From: Trichoderma breve
Taxonomy: Eukaryota; Ascomycota; Sordariomycetes; Hypocreales; Hypocreaceae
Assembly: GCF_028502605.1 (NCBI RefSeq)
Contig: NW_026611593.1
Coordinates: forward strand, 1,116,001 to 1,180,000
Direction of reading: 5' to 3'
DNA length: 64,000 nt
Shown here: one piece after another, positions 34,078 to 44,820 of the stretch
How the letters are laid out: every line of letters begins with the position of its first letter
Numbering within the stretch: position 1 is the stretch's first letter
Position numbers and translations under genes: made by a program
The notes under the pieces: generated by a model
Database searches by the model: none
What the model was told of the DNA's origin: nothing
What the model saw: the letters and a program-made list of their open reading frames with translations, nothing else

Positions 34078-35238
34078 ATGTCGCTCCTACAAGCTGTCAA
34101 GTACCAACGAGGCAAGCTGGAGGTTCTTGACCAGCTCCTCTTACCCCACGAATTCCACTATGACACCGTCTCAACCCGCCAAGAGGCGTTCGACAGCATC
34201 GCTACGATGCGAGTGCGAGGCGCCCCAGCCATTGCTATCGTAGCCAGCTTGGGACTCGCTGTTGAACTACACAACAATTCCGTTTCGGGCACCTCAGATG
34301 GACAAGTCATTTCTCAGATTGACGAGGCATTGGATTACCTCAAGGAGAGCAGGCCAACAGCCGTCGATCTGACCAACGCCATCACCCAGCTCAAGGCGAC
34401 AATTCGAACGGCTGACGGAAAGGGCAAAGAGGCGATTGTGCAAGCATTCATCGAGGAGGCGGAAAGAATTTTCGAAAAGGACCTACAGAGCAACCTTTCG
34501 ATCGGAGACTTTGGTGCGCAATGGCTTCAGGCTCAGGCTGGTGCTTCGCCTGATCAGAAGATTTCCGTGCTGACACACTGCAACACCGGCGCGCTCGCCA
34601 CCTCCGGCCATGGAACCGCACTTGGCATTATCCGCACGCTCCAGTCCAAGGGATACCTCAAACACGCCTTCTGCACCGAAACTCGACCTTACAACCAAGG
34701 CAGCCGACTGACAGCATTCGAGCTGGTCCACGAGGGCATCCCCAGCACCCTCATTACCGATTCTATGGCGGCTGCTCTCTTCCGAACTAAGAAGGCGGAG
34801 AATAACATTGCAGCCGTCATTGTTGGCGCTGACCGTGTCGTTCGCAACGGTGACACTGCAAACAAGATTGGCACTTACCAATTGTCCGTTCTAGCCAAGC
34901 ACCACGGCATCAAGTTTATCGTTGCTGCCCCAACCACGAGCATTGACCTGGAGACCAAGACTGGCGACGGTATCAAGATTGAAGAGCGTAAGAGGGAGGA
35001 GCTGACACAAATCTCCGGTGCCGTTGTCGGGCCAGATGGTCGTGTGGATGGTAACAACAAGGTTCGCGTCGCAACGGCTGACCAGCGGATTGATGTGTGG
35101 AATCCTGCCTTTGATGTCACTCCCGCAGAATTCATTGATGTCGTCGTGACGGAGAAGGGTGCTGTGGAGAAGGGACCCGATGGCACCTTTGACTTTAGCA
35201 AGATTTTGCCTGAACGGTGGGCAAAGGTGGTTGGTTAA
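34078..35238 (+). CDS. MRI1: Methylthioribose-1-phosphate isomerase
   Basis: 386 residues, intronless. It converts methylthioribose-1-phosphate to methylthioribulose-1-phosphate in the methionine salvage cycle, in the cytosol and possibly nucleus. It belongs to the eIF2B alpha/beta/delta-like family. The substrate-binding motif MRVRGAPAI lies at 44-52. HCNTGALAT contains catalytic Cys168, ETRPYNQGSRLTA spans 201-213, and VGADRV contains catalytic Asp252. The start at 34078 (CACAATGTC, A at -3) gives the usual MSLLQAVKY N-terminus. The frame is open 31 codons further to an ATG at 33985 in weaker context. Family length and all key residues are intact. Confidence 0.96.
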   Translation: MSLLQAVKYQRGKLEVLDQLLLPHEFHYDTVSTRQEAFDSIATMRVRGAPAIAIVASLGLAVELHNNSVSGTSDGQVISQIDEALDYLKESRPTAVDLTNAITQLKATIRTADGKGKEAIVQAFIEEAERIFEKDLQSNLSIGDFGAQWLQAQAGASPDQKISVLTHCNTGALATSGHGTALGIIRTLQSKGYLKHAFCTETRPYNQGSRLTAFELVHEGIPSTLITDSMAAALFRTKKAENNIAAVIVGADRVVRNGDTANKIGTYQLSVLAKHHGIKFIVAAPTTSIDLETKTGDGIKIEERKREELTQISGAVVGPDGRVDGNNKVRVATADQRIDVWNPAFDVTPAEFIDVVVTEKGAVEKGPDGTFDFSKILPERWAKVVG

Positions 35239-35399
35239 TATAGAACAAAAGGAGAAAGAAACAAGAGCGGGCATTCCACATGCCCTCGGAAGAGATAGCA
35301 CAGGGTTAAAAAAGAAGACCAGCGTTAGTGCACAGCGTCATTAGATTATCTTTTAACATACATCATCTAATATCCAAATCAATTATTCTGATACCCTCC

Positions 35400-36730
35400 T
35401 CATTGGTTCAGTGCGTGGAGAATCAGCTTCTGGTAGTCTTCAACCGCCTGCTCTAGGTCGCCAACAGTGATGTATTCGTGATCACCGTGAGCAACGAGGA
35501 TACTGCCTGGCCCATACAAGTATCGGACGTAGTCACCATCGAGATTAGGAATGTCCGTGCCGTAATTGACAACAATTTGGTCAAAATCTGAGTTGCAGGT
35601 TAGATCAAAGAACCGTGTTCAAAAAACCGTATCCAATAAGATGTAGCTGTTATAGACTTACCTTCCACATCACAGTTACTTTCATAAGGTCCATATCCAT
35701 GAGTACACTCAAAAGTGAACGCCTCATCATCGACTTCAGTCAAGATATCCAAAATTTTTTTCTGCACTTCCTTGTGGCCCTCTTTCTCGGAGCCACTGGC
35801 AACGCGGGCAGCCAAGTCCACAAAAGCCCTGGCAGGAATCACGTTGGAAGCAACGCCGCCATCAAATCGGCCAGCATTGAACGTCGTGTTACCAAAGAGA
35901 GGGCTGGCGCCGAGATCCGTATCGTATATCTTGTTCATGGCTCGAATCATCAGCTCGTTGGCCGACTTGCCCATTTCTGGATAGCCGCTGTGAGCGTCCT
36001 TCCCCTTGGCCACGACAGTGCAGAAGAGGGCGCCCTTGTGGCCACACGCCAGCTTGTTCTCCGTAGGCTCGCCAAAAATAGCAGAGTCAAAACTTAGAGG
36101 CGGGTTCATATGCTCGAGCGAAGCGCTAAAGGTCTTCATTCCATCGCCGGTTGTTTCCTCTCCAACAACAAAGAGCAGGATGATGTCTTCCGGGTTGACA
36201 TTCTTGTTTGTGGAGAGCAATTCGTTCACCGCCAAGATCTGAGTCGCAACACTGCCTTTGGCGTCCGTGGTGCCGCGGCCCTTGATGATTGTGTGCTTTG
36301 AGATTTCGCCGCCCTCAATGTCCCAGGGAATATGAGGAGGAACCGTGTCAATGTGGCTCGTCACCAATGCCTTGTAGTTGGGCTTTCTCTCTCCGCGCCA
36401 GGCCAAGACGTTGAATCTGTCGGGCACATCTGGTTTGTCCTTGGGCGGGGCGACGAATTGGATGGCCACATGGTATTGTTCTTGTTCTAGATAGTCGACG
36501 AGGAATTGGCCAACCTCATTTTCTTTGCCACTGACGGACGGGATAGAAACCAACGACTCGAGCAGCTGCAGCAGCTTGTCCCGGTAAGACGGAGCGTCTG
36601 ATGCGCTGGTATGCTGCGAAGTTGCTGATGAGCCTGAGTGGCCGACCTCGGAAATCGGCTGCTGTTGCTGGCCTGCACAGAGCGCCAATAGCGCCGGAAA
36701 CACGACTGCGGAAGCTGAAGCCCAATGCAT
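35400..36730 (-). CDS. Secreted or vacuolar M20-family metallopeptidase (acetylornithine deacetylase-like)
   Basis: Complement join 35400..35587, 35662..36730, giving 418 residues. The 74-nt intron (GTAAGT/CTCAG) joins DVE to [10 protein letters not shown] in frame. Residues 1-20 (ending ALCAG) form a signal peptide, followed by a Q/S-rich linker. The M20 metal and catalytic residues are all present: SHIDTVP (His126, Asp128), GTTDAKGS (bridging Asp156), GEETTGD (general base Glu191, metal Glu192), GEPTEN (Glu221) and [14 protein letters not shown] (His390). The family hydrolyses acetylated amino acids or the C-terminal bonds of short peptides. The signal peptide argues against a mitochondrial arginine-biosynthesis role and for a vacuolar or extracellular one. 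The substrate is unknown. Confidence 0.92.
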
Positions 36731-37324
36731 CTTGTTGATGTTCGATGCTTGGATCTGCTCTCAGTTGCGCAAGGGCGGTGATGTAAACAAAGCCAAATGA
36801 CTGGGTAGCTCAAGCGCCTTGCGACGGCTTATGGGCTATCAATTGACAGGCTTCAGCTCCACGTGACCGAGTGTTGGGATCTTCGTATTTGAGATGCTTG
36901 ATGCTTTTAGCGATATCTTAGATGCATTAATGGCCAAACTTATTTTTTTTCTTCTCTTTATCCGGGATTATTGGCGTTGTCCTGTCGCAGCCCGTTTCGA
37001 AGAAGCTATTGAGAGCTATAGGAGCTAAAGCTAATGGCGACCTAGGTACAGAGGTAAGGTAAGCTCTGGATGAGTGAGTCCAAATGACGTACGCGGGAGA
37101 TCTACGATGACACCCTACTAAGATGCATGCCGTAAGCCTCCATATGGACTTCAATTATCACGTCAGCGGCATAGATGCTGGTACTTAGTAAGTCTAGACA
37201 GCTATATTCATCAGGTTTGGGTAAAGTAGCAAGATGATAGTGAATTGTAAAGATACTGTAGGAAACAAAAGAATATGACGCACTATGGATAGGTAGGCAC
37301 TTTTAAACACACCACATCGCTGGC
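36731..37324. other. Intergenic region
   Basis: 594 bp between two minus-strand genes: promoter of the M20 peptidase gene and 3' region of the LDI-like gene. No ORF or motif stands out. Confidence 0.6.
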
Positions 37325-39065
37325 TTATTCAACTCTCTTAAACACAACATTCACCTCTTCACCACCAACCTCCACCTGGACACTCAAGTCTCCCCCCTCC
37401 TTCACAACATCCTGTTTCACCAGCTCCTCATTGACATAAACAGCCCAAGTTCCCGCAGGCAAGTTGCTCGCCACCGGAGCTGCACCAACCCTTCGGTCAT
37501 CCCACGTCTTCATAGTCAACACCAAAGCACTCTCTTCACTATCCCAAACTCCACGAAGACAATCAATGCCCTGGCCAAGATCAATGCCGTCAATCCACGG
37601 CTGTGTTGCCGCATGGCCCCGCCGTCGAGGCTTCTCCCACATCTGCTTCTGTCCATCAGGCACATTCAGTCTCGCATATCCAACCGACGCATTCCCCGAA
37701 AACGGATCCATATGTGTCCATTCTCCAGCTTCATTCGTCTTGGTGTCGTTCCTATGATAAAACAGTCCGCCATTCTCCCACGTTGGTTGTAGATGCTCGT
37801 CTGCGTACTTGAGTAGACCGTCCAACTCTTCTTTCTTGCCCAGCTCCGACAACCATTGGACAACATAACCAAATGTTGGTCTAGAGAAGAGAAACTTTGA
37901 CGGTGGGAGGGCGGCAGCATTTTCTCGGGCTCGAGCAAGAATTGCAGCGTCGTTTTTGTCCGCATTTTCGGTTTCCACGAGCTTTCGGTATTCTTCCGCA
38001 ATGTGATCCTCGTGAAGCTGGACCTCGCCGTCGATATTCGTGATGAACCCGTATACTTGTTGATCGTACAGTGACTTTACGGTATCAGAGTTCCACGTAT
38101 TCATATAGGCATTTGCCCTGTGTAAATGTCAGTAAAGAACATTGTTTTGCGTCAGTTAGTACAACTCACCATGCAGTCCAACCAACGGATTTCGGCGGCA
38201 ACGTCTTGTCCTGTCGAACAAAGTACCAGTCAACATATAGCCCGCTAGGAGAGACCATGCCTTTCTTATCCCAAGCCGCCTTGTACTTGTCCAAAACTTC
38301 GCCAGAAACGTCGGTCCCATCTCTAGCGTCGTTGTATTTCATCGCAATCAACTATTTTAAAGATGCCGATTAGTTCTCACTGACTCTCATGTAAGGCACT
38401 CTGGTGAAGAAGAGACATACGGGAAATTGATTGCAGACGACAAACACCAGATTGGGCTCACAGCAAACGCCCACCCACCCATTCCTCTCCATCTCACGAA
38501 TAATAGCATCTTGCAAGCTCCGATTATCATAATGAAAAGTCTCGGACCCAAACCCAAAGAATAGAGGATCCCAAACGAACGTCAACGACTCCGACTTCTC
38601 AAACTCATCGTCGTCAAAGAGCATGCCGTATAGGCTCGTCATTAGCAAGAGATGGCCGCTGTACATGATATTCTCCCTGACGACCGGATCCGCCCAAGGC
38701 TTCCTCAACTCCGTTCGATCAGGGTCAGTTCGGTTTCCCGAGAGACTAGTGTTGAACCAGTAAGCCCACACCTCTCTCCGCAACATCTTGTGGATCAGAC
38801 GACGCATGAGGGACTTGAGTGGGCTTCTCAGGGCCGGTAGACGGTGATAATGCGCTGCTCCGGTGCCGTATGCCATGGTGGCGAGCTGATAGCGGTAGGC
38901 ATCGAGGAATTCTTGCATCGGCTCCTGAGTTCCCATGTGATGCCATTCACCATCCATTTGGCTGGCGAGATTATGGAAGTGACGCAAGTGTCCTGCTTGG
39001 GCGGCATTGAGCTTATCATACTTGGATAGGTCAACAGAGGAACCCGGTTTTGTGTGAGAACTCAT
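37325..39065 (-). CDS. Linalool dehydratase/isomerase-like protein
   Basis: Complement join 37325..38117, 38170..38351, 38421..39065, giving 539 residues. The introns are 69 nt (GTATGT/ATAG) and 52 nt (GTGAGT/ACAG); splicing rebuilds NQFPLIAMKYND and GWTAWANAYM in frame. The conserved core ENIMYSGHLLLMTSLYGMLF, GWVGVCCEPNLVFVVCNQFP and the following Asn-Asp matches the LDI domain. That domain is an (alpha,alpha)6-barrel first known from a bacterial enzyme that interconverts myrcene, linalool and geraniol. The CCEP cysteine is a candidate for a catalytic position. There is no signal peptide. Fungal homologues are mostly uncharacterised, so substrate and pathway are unknown; no terpene synthase or P450 lies nearby. 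About 140 C-terminal residues past the core form a beta-rich tail. Confidence 0.85.
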
Positions 39066-40351
39066 TTCGACGATAACTGGGCTGGAAAGACTATGTTGTG
39101 TGGTTCAAGCTGAACACCCGCCGATCTCGATTTGATAACCCAGAAACGACGAGTTCTTCACTGTATATCTCTTCGAAGCTAGCAGTTGAAGTAAGATCAG
39201 ATTTCTGGTGGTTCAGTAATCTTCTTAGACCCGACACCATGTCTTCTTTATATATACTTTCCATCGAAGCCCCTAAAAAGCCGTACACATACTATCTCTC
39301 AGCTCCAGACAAACCATCTCAGCTCCGCCTATCCCTTGAATCCCCCATTGCGCCACCAAACCCAGCCATCTCCGCCAACTTAGCAACACCTCGTCCACCC
39401 TCAAAACACCACAAAAAATGCCGTCCCGACATGCCGCCAGCATCAAAAATCGCACCTCGGTGTTTTACCCGCCCCGAGTTCTAGTCAAGTCCGCAAAGCC
39501 TGAGGGGGGCAGAGCATACAAATGCAACCTTTCATCCCGCTGACTAAACTTATATAAACACATTTTGACGACGGAGATCTATCCGCCACGGACTGAGCTG
39601 TCTCGGACCGCTCATCGGGTCGTGTACACGGCAAACCTGGTCTGTTTGCTAGGGTTCAGAAGGGATGCCAGCCAGATCTAGTATCTGGTGTAAATAGCCG
39701 ATGGCGTCCGGATAGCCTTACTAAGGAGGGTTCACCAATCCGGACGGCTTACTTCCGCCCCGTATTCAACTAGCACCATGTACAACAACTCAAATCATGC
39801 TGGATTTTGTAAAAGCAACCTAGGGGGGATCCATTCTTAACCTCGGAAGCGGCGTTGCTACTAATCCTTAGTGATCATTGTCAATGTCCAGACGCTTGCC
39901 GACTGGGAGTACACGCGACGGCATACAGTTAGATCGTATTCTAGACTGTCTTCGTATCCATCCTGATTTGAGTAAAGGCACATAGGCTATGTGATCTAAG
40001 ATGCTATATGTGGCTATGCTCTCTCATAGGATCTGCATTCATGGGCTATTCGTCTTCAGTCAATGTAATATAGCAAAATGTAGGTATTGCTAATTCAAAA
40101 CTAATAAGCATCAGTGGCAAATACAACGGTCTTCATAAGATATTTGCATTCCTCTTCTGATAATCATTACGCATCTGTAGGGCACAGGGCGAAAAGAGGC
40201 ATCTTTTAGCTTGTACCGTTCGACGCCTAGAAATTACTCAACTCTCTCCAACAAAACCCCTGTTGATATATATGCTTGATGTTACATTTCGGGGCTGCTC
40301 CACCGGACAGTCGTGGGAACAAGGATAAGACAGCCAAACGTCCAAAACCGC
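39066..40351. other. Intergenic region with TATA box and inverted repeat
   Basis: About 1.3 kb. It holds the LDI promoter, an inverted repeat GCGTCCGGAT/ATCCGGACGG (39704-39713 and 39738-39747) and otherwise AT-leaning sequence. The plus-strand ORF at 39098-39484 has no features. Confidence 0.55.
39247..39256 (-). promoter_or_regulatory. TATA box of the LDI-like gene
   Basis: TATATATAAA on the minus strand, about 180 bp upstream of the ATG at 39065. A good consensus match; function is inferred. Confidence 0.45.
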
Positions 40352-42437
40352 TTATTGGCCGTTGAGAGCCGGGCTATGCGAGAGCAAAGCTGTAAGGTGA
40401 GCTCTAGGATTTGGTCGCTTTTGGTCATCGTCACTCTTGACGGCACTTGCGGGAGCAGAAGCAGAATCACGAGGCCTCTTTGTTCCCTTTTCAATCGAGT
40501 GCGCTGCTGCGTTTTCCACTACCACCGAACCGCTCTCCAAAGCAGACAAATAGTCCTCGACAGAAGATATTTGCTGGCTAATATCTGGGCGAGCTGATCT
40601 ATATTCTCGGGAGCGATTTGACTCGGCTTGTAAGCTGATACTGCGTGCGTTGTACGGCCGGCGAGCGCCTTTACGCACTTCGCCGCGATCTTCATGGGAG
40701 TTCGATGCTGAAGATATGCTTGAAGGGGATTGGCCTGGGGCTTGAAGGTAATCTTCTCTGTGTGGCCCCAATGCAGAATTAGAGGTGGTAGCATGAAAAT
40801 TGCTTGCCAGGAGATGGGCCGGTGTTGGTTGATTAAGCAACGAGTGGGCGAATGAATTCGAGACATCAATTGAGAACACATTATCTTCTGCAAATCGAGG
40901 CAAGAATAGACCTATGTATCAATCAATGGTCAGATTCATAACTACGTGGGGGGATGAGCGGACTGCCTTATCTCGGTCCATACCTTGTGAATTCTTGTAA
41001 TGGCCAGTTTCAATATCTGAATCCTCAGCGGGCGGGTTCAAATACCCAAATTGATCACGGTCAACTCCATGTCGAAAGTTCTGCAGCTCAAACGTTTGAT
41101 CTAAGTAAGGTCCCATGCCGTTGCTGATTGGTATGTAAGGCTGCATATCAACATTGGCAGGCTCTCTTCCTTTTTGGCCCGTAGGTGGGAATAACTGCTC
41201 TTCGCCAAATCGATACATATCGTTCGCTCCCGTTCCCATTCCATTAAGCCACTCAAAATATGCATTTGAATCGTTGATACTTTCCAGAGTGCCGGTGCTG
41301 GTACTTCCGGAGGTAGAGCGACTACTACCACTCTGGTAGCCAGATTTCCTATGCCTGAGCCGTATAGATCGATTGGCCATGGCACTATGGAAGCTTTCAG
41401 TCGATGAAGATGGCAGAGTTGCAGTAATGCGGCTGTACTTTCTTCTGGGCGAATGGGCGTGGGAGTCAGTATCGTCAGAAGGATACGCCTGGACAGCCCT
41501 TGATGTAACAATTGGAACTCGTCGCCACATGGAAGGATTTGGCCAGGCGATGCAGGAAGCTTCAAGTATTTCTAGAAAAGGTTCAGCGTGTCAGTTTTGT
41601 AGCAACACAGAGCCATGGAGAGTGTCAAATCAATATACCTAGAGGCGCATGTTGAAAAGAGAATGCTACGACATTCTTGACCCGTTCAATGGGCATCGAA
41701 AGGGAATCCCGTGGGAAGCCTTCACTGATGACAATTTTGATGCGACCGAAGTCATCGGCAGGATTCCAGTGATTTTGTCGAAGAAGCTCCTCGCGGAAGC
41801 TTGGAAACCTCAGAGGCTCAAGATCTCCGTTCTTTGAAACCCCTATAGCGGCCGCCAATTAGCACATGCAATACGTTGGCATCTGCTACGGATGTGGTTC
41901 CTACCAAAGCTGTGTATGACAACGTGCGGCCAGTCGCCCTCTCTATCTAGAGTTGCAGACCTATAAAGAAAATAAATATCAGCCAGTCAAATCGGTATCC
42001 AATATCGAGGTGCCTGTGAAGGAATGGCATCGGAAGCGAAATCAAGACATACGCAGCCAACTGTCCGTCAATGAATACGCGAGCCTCAAAGTTGGCGTTG
42101 TCGCCATATTTGCTGTAGCATCTGGTAAACTGGCTGACAATCGGAGAAGACCAAGAATGGATCGAAACTTGGAACGGGGTTCCGGAGGGTAAACTCGGTA
42201 TGAAGCAGCAAACCGTGGGCAGTCCAAAAGAGCCATGAGGGCTGGTGAACTCTACGACCATTAACCACGCAACTCAAATAATTTGGGTTCGTCGATTGAC
42301 CAAGCCCAGGTGAACAAACTGCCGAAAGAAGGACCCATACCTGTATCATGAATAACATGACAAGCCACCTTGAACTCTTTGATGGGGACTTTGCAATCCC
42401 GGGGGAAGAGCAGAATATCCCAATCTTCGAACCGCAT
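40352..42437 (-). CDS. Conserved fungal protein of unknown function, six exons
   Basis: Complement join 40352..40911, 40984..41571, 41639..41842, 41905..41960, 42053..42251, 42341..42437, giving 567 residues. All five introns have GT..AG ends (62-92 nt) and the phases agree throughout. The N-terminal 220 residues are a conserved globular domain: MRFEDWDILLFPRDCKVPI, GLPTVCCFIPSLPSGTPFQV, FEARVFIDGQLAA, and NHWNPADDFGRIKIVISEGF up to WPNPSMWRRVP. The C-terminal 370 residues are disordered, rich in Ser, Asn, Arg and Gln, with KRPR near the end. I recall the N-terminal pattern from many Pezizomycotina proteins but know no function. The disorder and basic patches fit a nuclear protein (inference). 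An in-frame upstream ATG at 42524 would add a hydrophobic leader and was not used. Confidence 0.85.
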
Positions 42438-43499
42438 TGTGATTACGGTTTTGGAAATACACAGCCGACAGATCAAAAGAAGTATAGAAAAAAACCCCAA
42501 TCGAATGCAAAGAAGATGCCCCAAAGAGCCGTCTCGAAGAGTCCAAATATGGCCTTTGCTATTCCAAGGTTAAGTTGGGTGAGAGGGGAATCAGGTTCGC
42601 AAACAAAATCATGCCTAGATAGGCGAGTATCGAGTGGCACGGCAACGCTATCGGTCCATTCGCAGGTCTTTTTTCCGCCACAGCAAAGCAAGTGACTTCA
42701 AAAATGGGCAACTGCGCACGCCAAATGATGAATTGCTAGCCTTTGGGCTCGCTTATGCTCCCGAGAACTCGCCTCTTCGCTGTTTCCTGCGGTGTTCTGG
42801 TTGCCAAGGGAGCTGGAAGAAGGCAGATATTGGCCAAAAAGATTAAAGTTTAGAGTGAAAGAAAAATGTAAGCAGCAAAAAGCAGGGGATTCGAGGGAGA
42901 CCCCGTGATAAGGAGACCGCCTCCCCAATATGGCGTGTCAGTAAAAGAACCGGCAGAGCATGCACCTGTCGCCGGTGGCAACGGCATCCGCAGGAAGACG
43001 ATTCAGCTCTTGGGAGATGAGCTGATGGTGCTCTCGGGAGTAAATGACCTTGCTTTGACGTAGATGTAATAAATTGTCTCATAATCAGGTTGACGAGTCT
43101 TCTATGGGTTCATCGGATGGATATCAGCCTAAACATAGGGTACCTAACGTCAAGTACTACAATGAGGCACTCGACGCATAATCTTGATCGGCATCGACTA
43201 CAAGAGTAAAAACAAGGCATCATGCAGAGAATCCTTTCCGTCTCTTGGTTCATAGTTCGGTGCGACCAGAGATAACACCGGTAATGACTGGATATTCACG
43301 CCCAAGAGCCTGGTGTCATAGATCGCCCCTAGCGCAAACCCAAGAGCAATATTGCATAATTCTGAAAAGAGTCAGTTTAAGGATTCAATTATAGATTGGC
43401 GATCCAAATAATCAGGTTGTCCCAACATTTGTCCCGAGAAAGACGCATCAGGTAAGAAAAGGTTTTTATTCTTGATTATGTACAAACTAACAGTTTACC
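42438..43499. other. Intergenic region
   Basis: About 1.06 kb: promoter of the six-exon gene and 3' region of NDUFB8. Short overlapping ORFs only; nothing further recognised. Confidence 0.55.
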
Positions 43500-44144
43500 T
43501 TACGGGTCCTCATCGCCAGCCATTCGTGCCTATAATTCCATCTATCAGCATAATTCCCACTTGAAATCTAGTCGTTATATCGACAAGTTACTTACTCTTA
43601 CGGCTCCCGGGCCACCCAATTCCCGCTCCAGGCCATTCTCAAATTCCCTGGGGAAGGCAACCCTATCAGGGTAGTTGAGGTAGACAACCCCTGAAACTCC
43701 GAGGAAAACGGCAATGAATGTTCCAACCATGATAAGACCAGGCCCCGTAGTAGTCCACGTATACTCCCAAGGGGAGAAGATACCCATCATGTCGTTATCC
43801 TCGTGAACCGGCTCGCCAAAGTTTCGTCGCTCCTGAGGGTCCCACCAGGTGGCATATGGGTCGCGGAACTGTCGCTTGATTCTAGGCGGGTTGATGTAGC
43901 CTCCGTTCTACAGCCAGCAGTTAGATTCTCGAGCGTTTTATCCCACCAACACTGGGTCGTTACGAACCATTCCGGGATCCTGAGCTTCGCTGAGTCGCGG
44001 GAAATCGGGGTACTTTTCGTCAATCACTTTCTTGTCGGAAAATTGAGATGGCAAAAAGCCTCGTCGCTGAATCGTGGGGAGCCTTCGGCTGGCAGCCATG
44101 GCATTGCGCAGAGCCGAAGCTCGCACAACTCGTTGTGGGAGCAT
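43500..44144 (-). CDS. Mitochondrial complex I subunit NDUFB8
   Basis: Complement join 43500..43529, 43596..43907, 43947..44144, giving 179 residues. A basic, Arg/Ser-rich N-terminus (LPQRVVRASALRNAMAASRR) is a mitochondrial presequence. The core NGGYINPPRIKRQFRDPYAT, WWDPQERRNFGEPVHEDND and a single membrane helix (GLIMVGTFIAVFLGVSGVVY) are diagnostic. The last exon codes only ARMAGDEDP. For the first coding intron GTGGGA was chosen as donor (39-nt intron); GTGTTG six bases earlier is also in phase and would drop Val-Leu. NDUFB8 is an accessory subunit of the inner-membrane arm of NADH:ubiquinone oxidoreductase. The gene is divergent from SWR1. Confidence 0.92.
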
Positions 44145-44228
44145 CTGCAGAGAGCGAAGAGGTCAGTCGGTCGGGTGGTTCGCTTTAACTCAATCGTCTT
44201 GCGATTGTAGGATCGACTCAGCGCTCAC
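44145..44228 (-). other. 5'-UTR intron of NDUFB8 ending at the start codon
   Basis: On the minus strand GTGAGC at 44228 and CTCTGCAG just before the ATG at 44144 define an 84-nt intron. The spliced leader therefore joins CGCCCAAG directly to ATG. The frame upstream does not supply a clear earlier start, so it is read as a leader intron. Confidence 0.6.
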
Positions 44229-44820
44229 CTTGGGCGGATTGACTGTTGCTTCAGCGCCCAATTGCTGCGTAACGGGATTGCTCTCCGTATAATGACCTCG
44301 ACAGTCTACCGAATTGGTTAGATTTGAGGTTGTAACGACAATCGACCTGCGCAGCTGGTGCCTCAGGCATCGAGCCCAAGATTCTCTGCAGCTGGAGGGA
44401 ATTACGACACGGGATTTGTATCGGACCGCCTAACAGAACTGCGGTACTTGAAGGTACAAGAGCTAGTGGCCCCACCATTGCAAAAACGCGCAGTCAGCGC
44501 ACCAAACTAGCTGCCGCACCATGGGTACCGCGAGTATCCGGTATGTACTGCAGCCCCTCCAGTGCCCTTTGCTCCCATTTCCGCACCACCTTAGGTACCA
44601 TGGCGCCGTCGAGATTCTTCCTGCTCAAAAGTTTTTGCTGAAGAGACTGGAATTGCTCGCAAAATCCGCTGCAGCGCTCCGCCCAGGCCTCTGATCATGT
44701 GCAAACTTTGTCCGAATGTTCGGTAAATCGCCACGAATCCGTAGATGTCAATTTCTCCCCGCCAAATGATAGCCTCACAGAGATTACGCCTGCGACGTCC
44801 CCTAGCTCCACGTTGCTATT
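44229..44820. promoter_or_regulatory. Shared divergent promoter NDUFB8/SWR1
   Basis: 592 bp between the inferred NDUFB8 leader exon and the SWR1 ATG. It includes the NDUFB8 leader exon. Several GGTACC/GGTAC motifs lie at 44524-44605. No TATA box was seen, as is common for housekeeping genes. Confidence 0.5.

Noticed and set aside
42438..42524. Upstream in-frame ATG giving the six-exon protein a hydrophobic leader
   Set aside because: The conserved N-terminus begins at MRFEDWD, and the leader would place a largely disordered, nuclear-looking protein in the secretory path.
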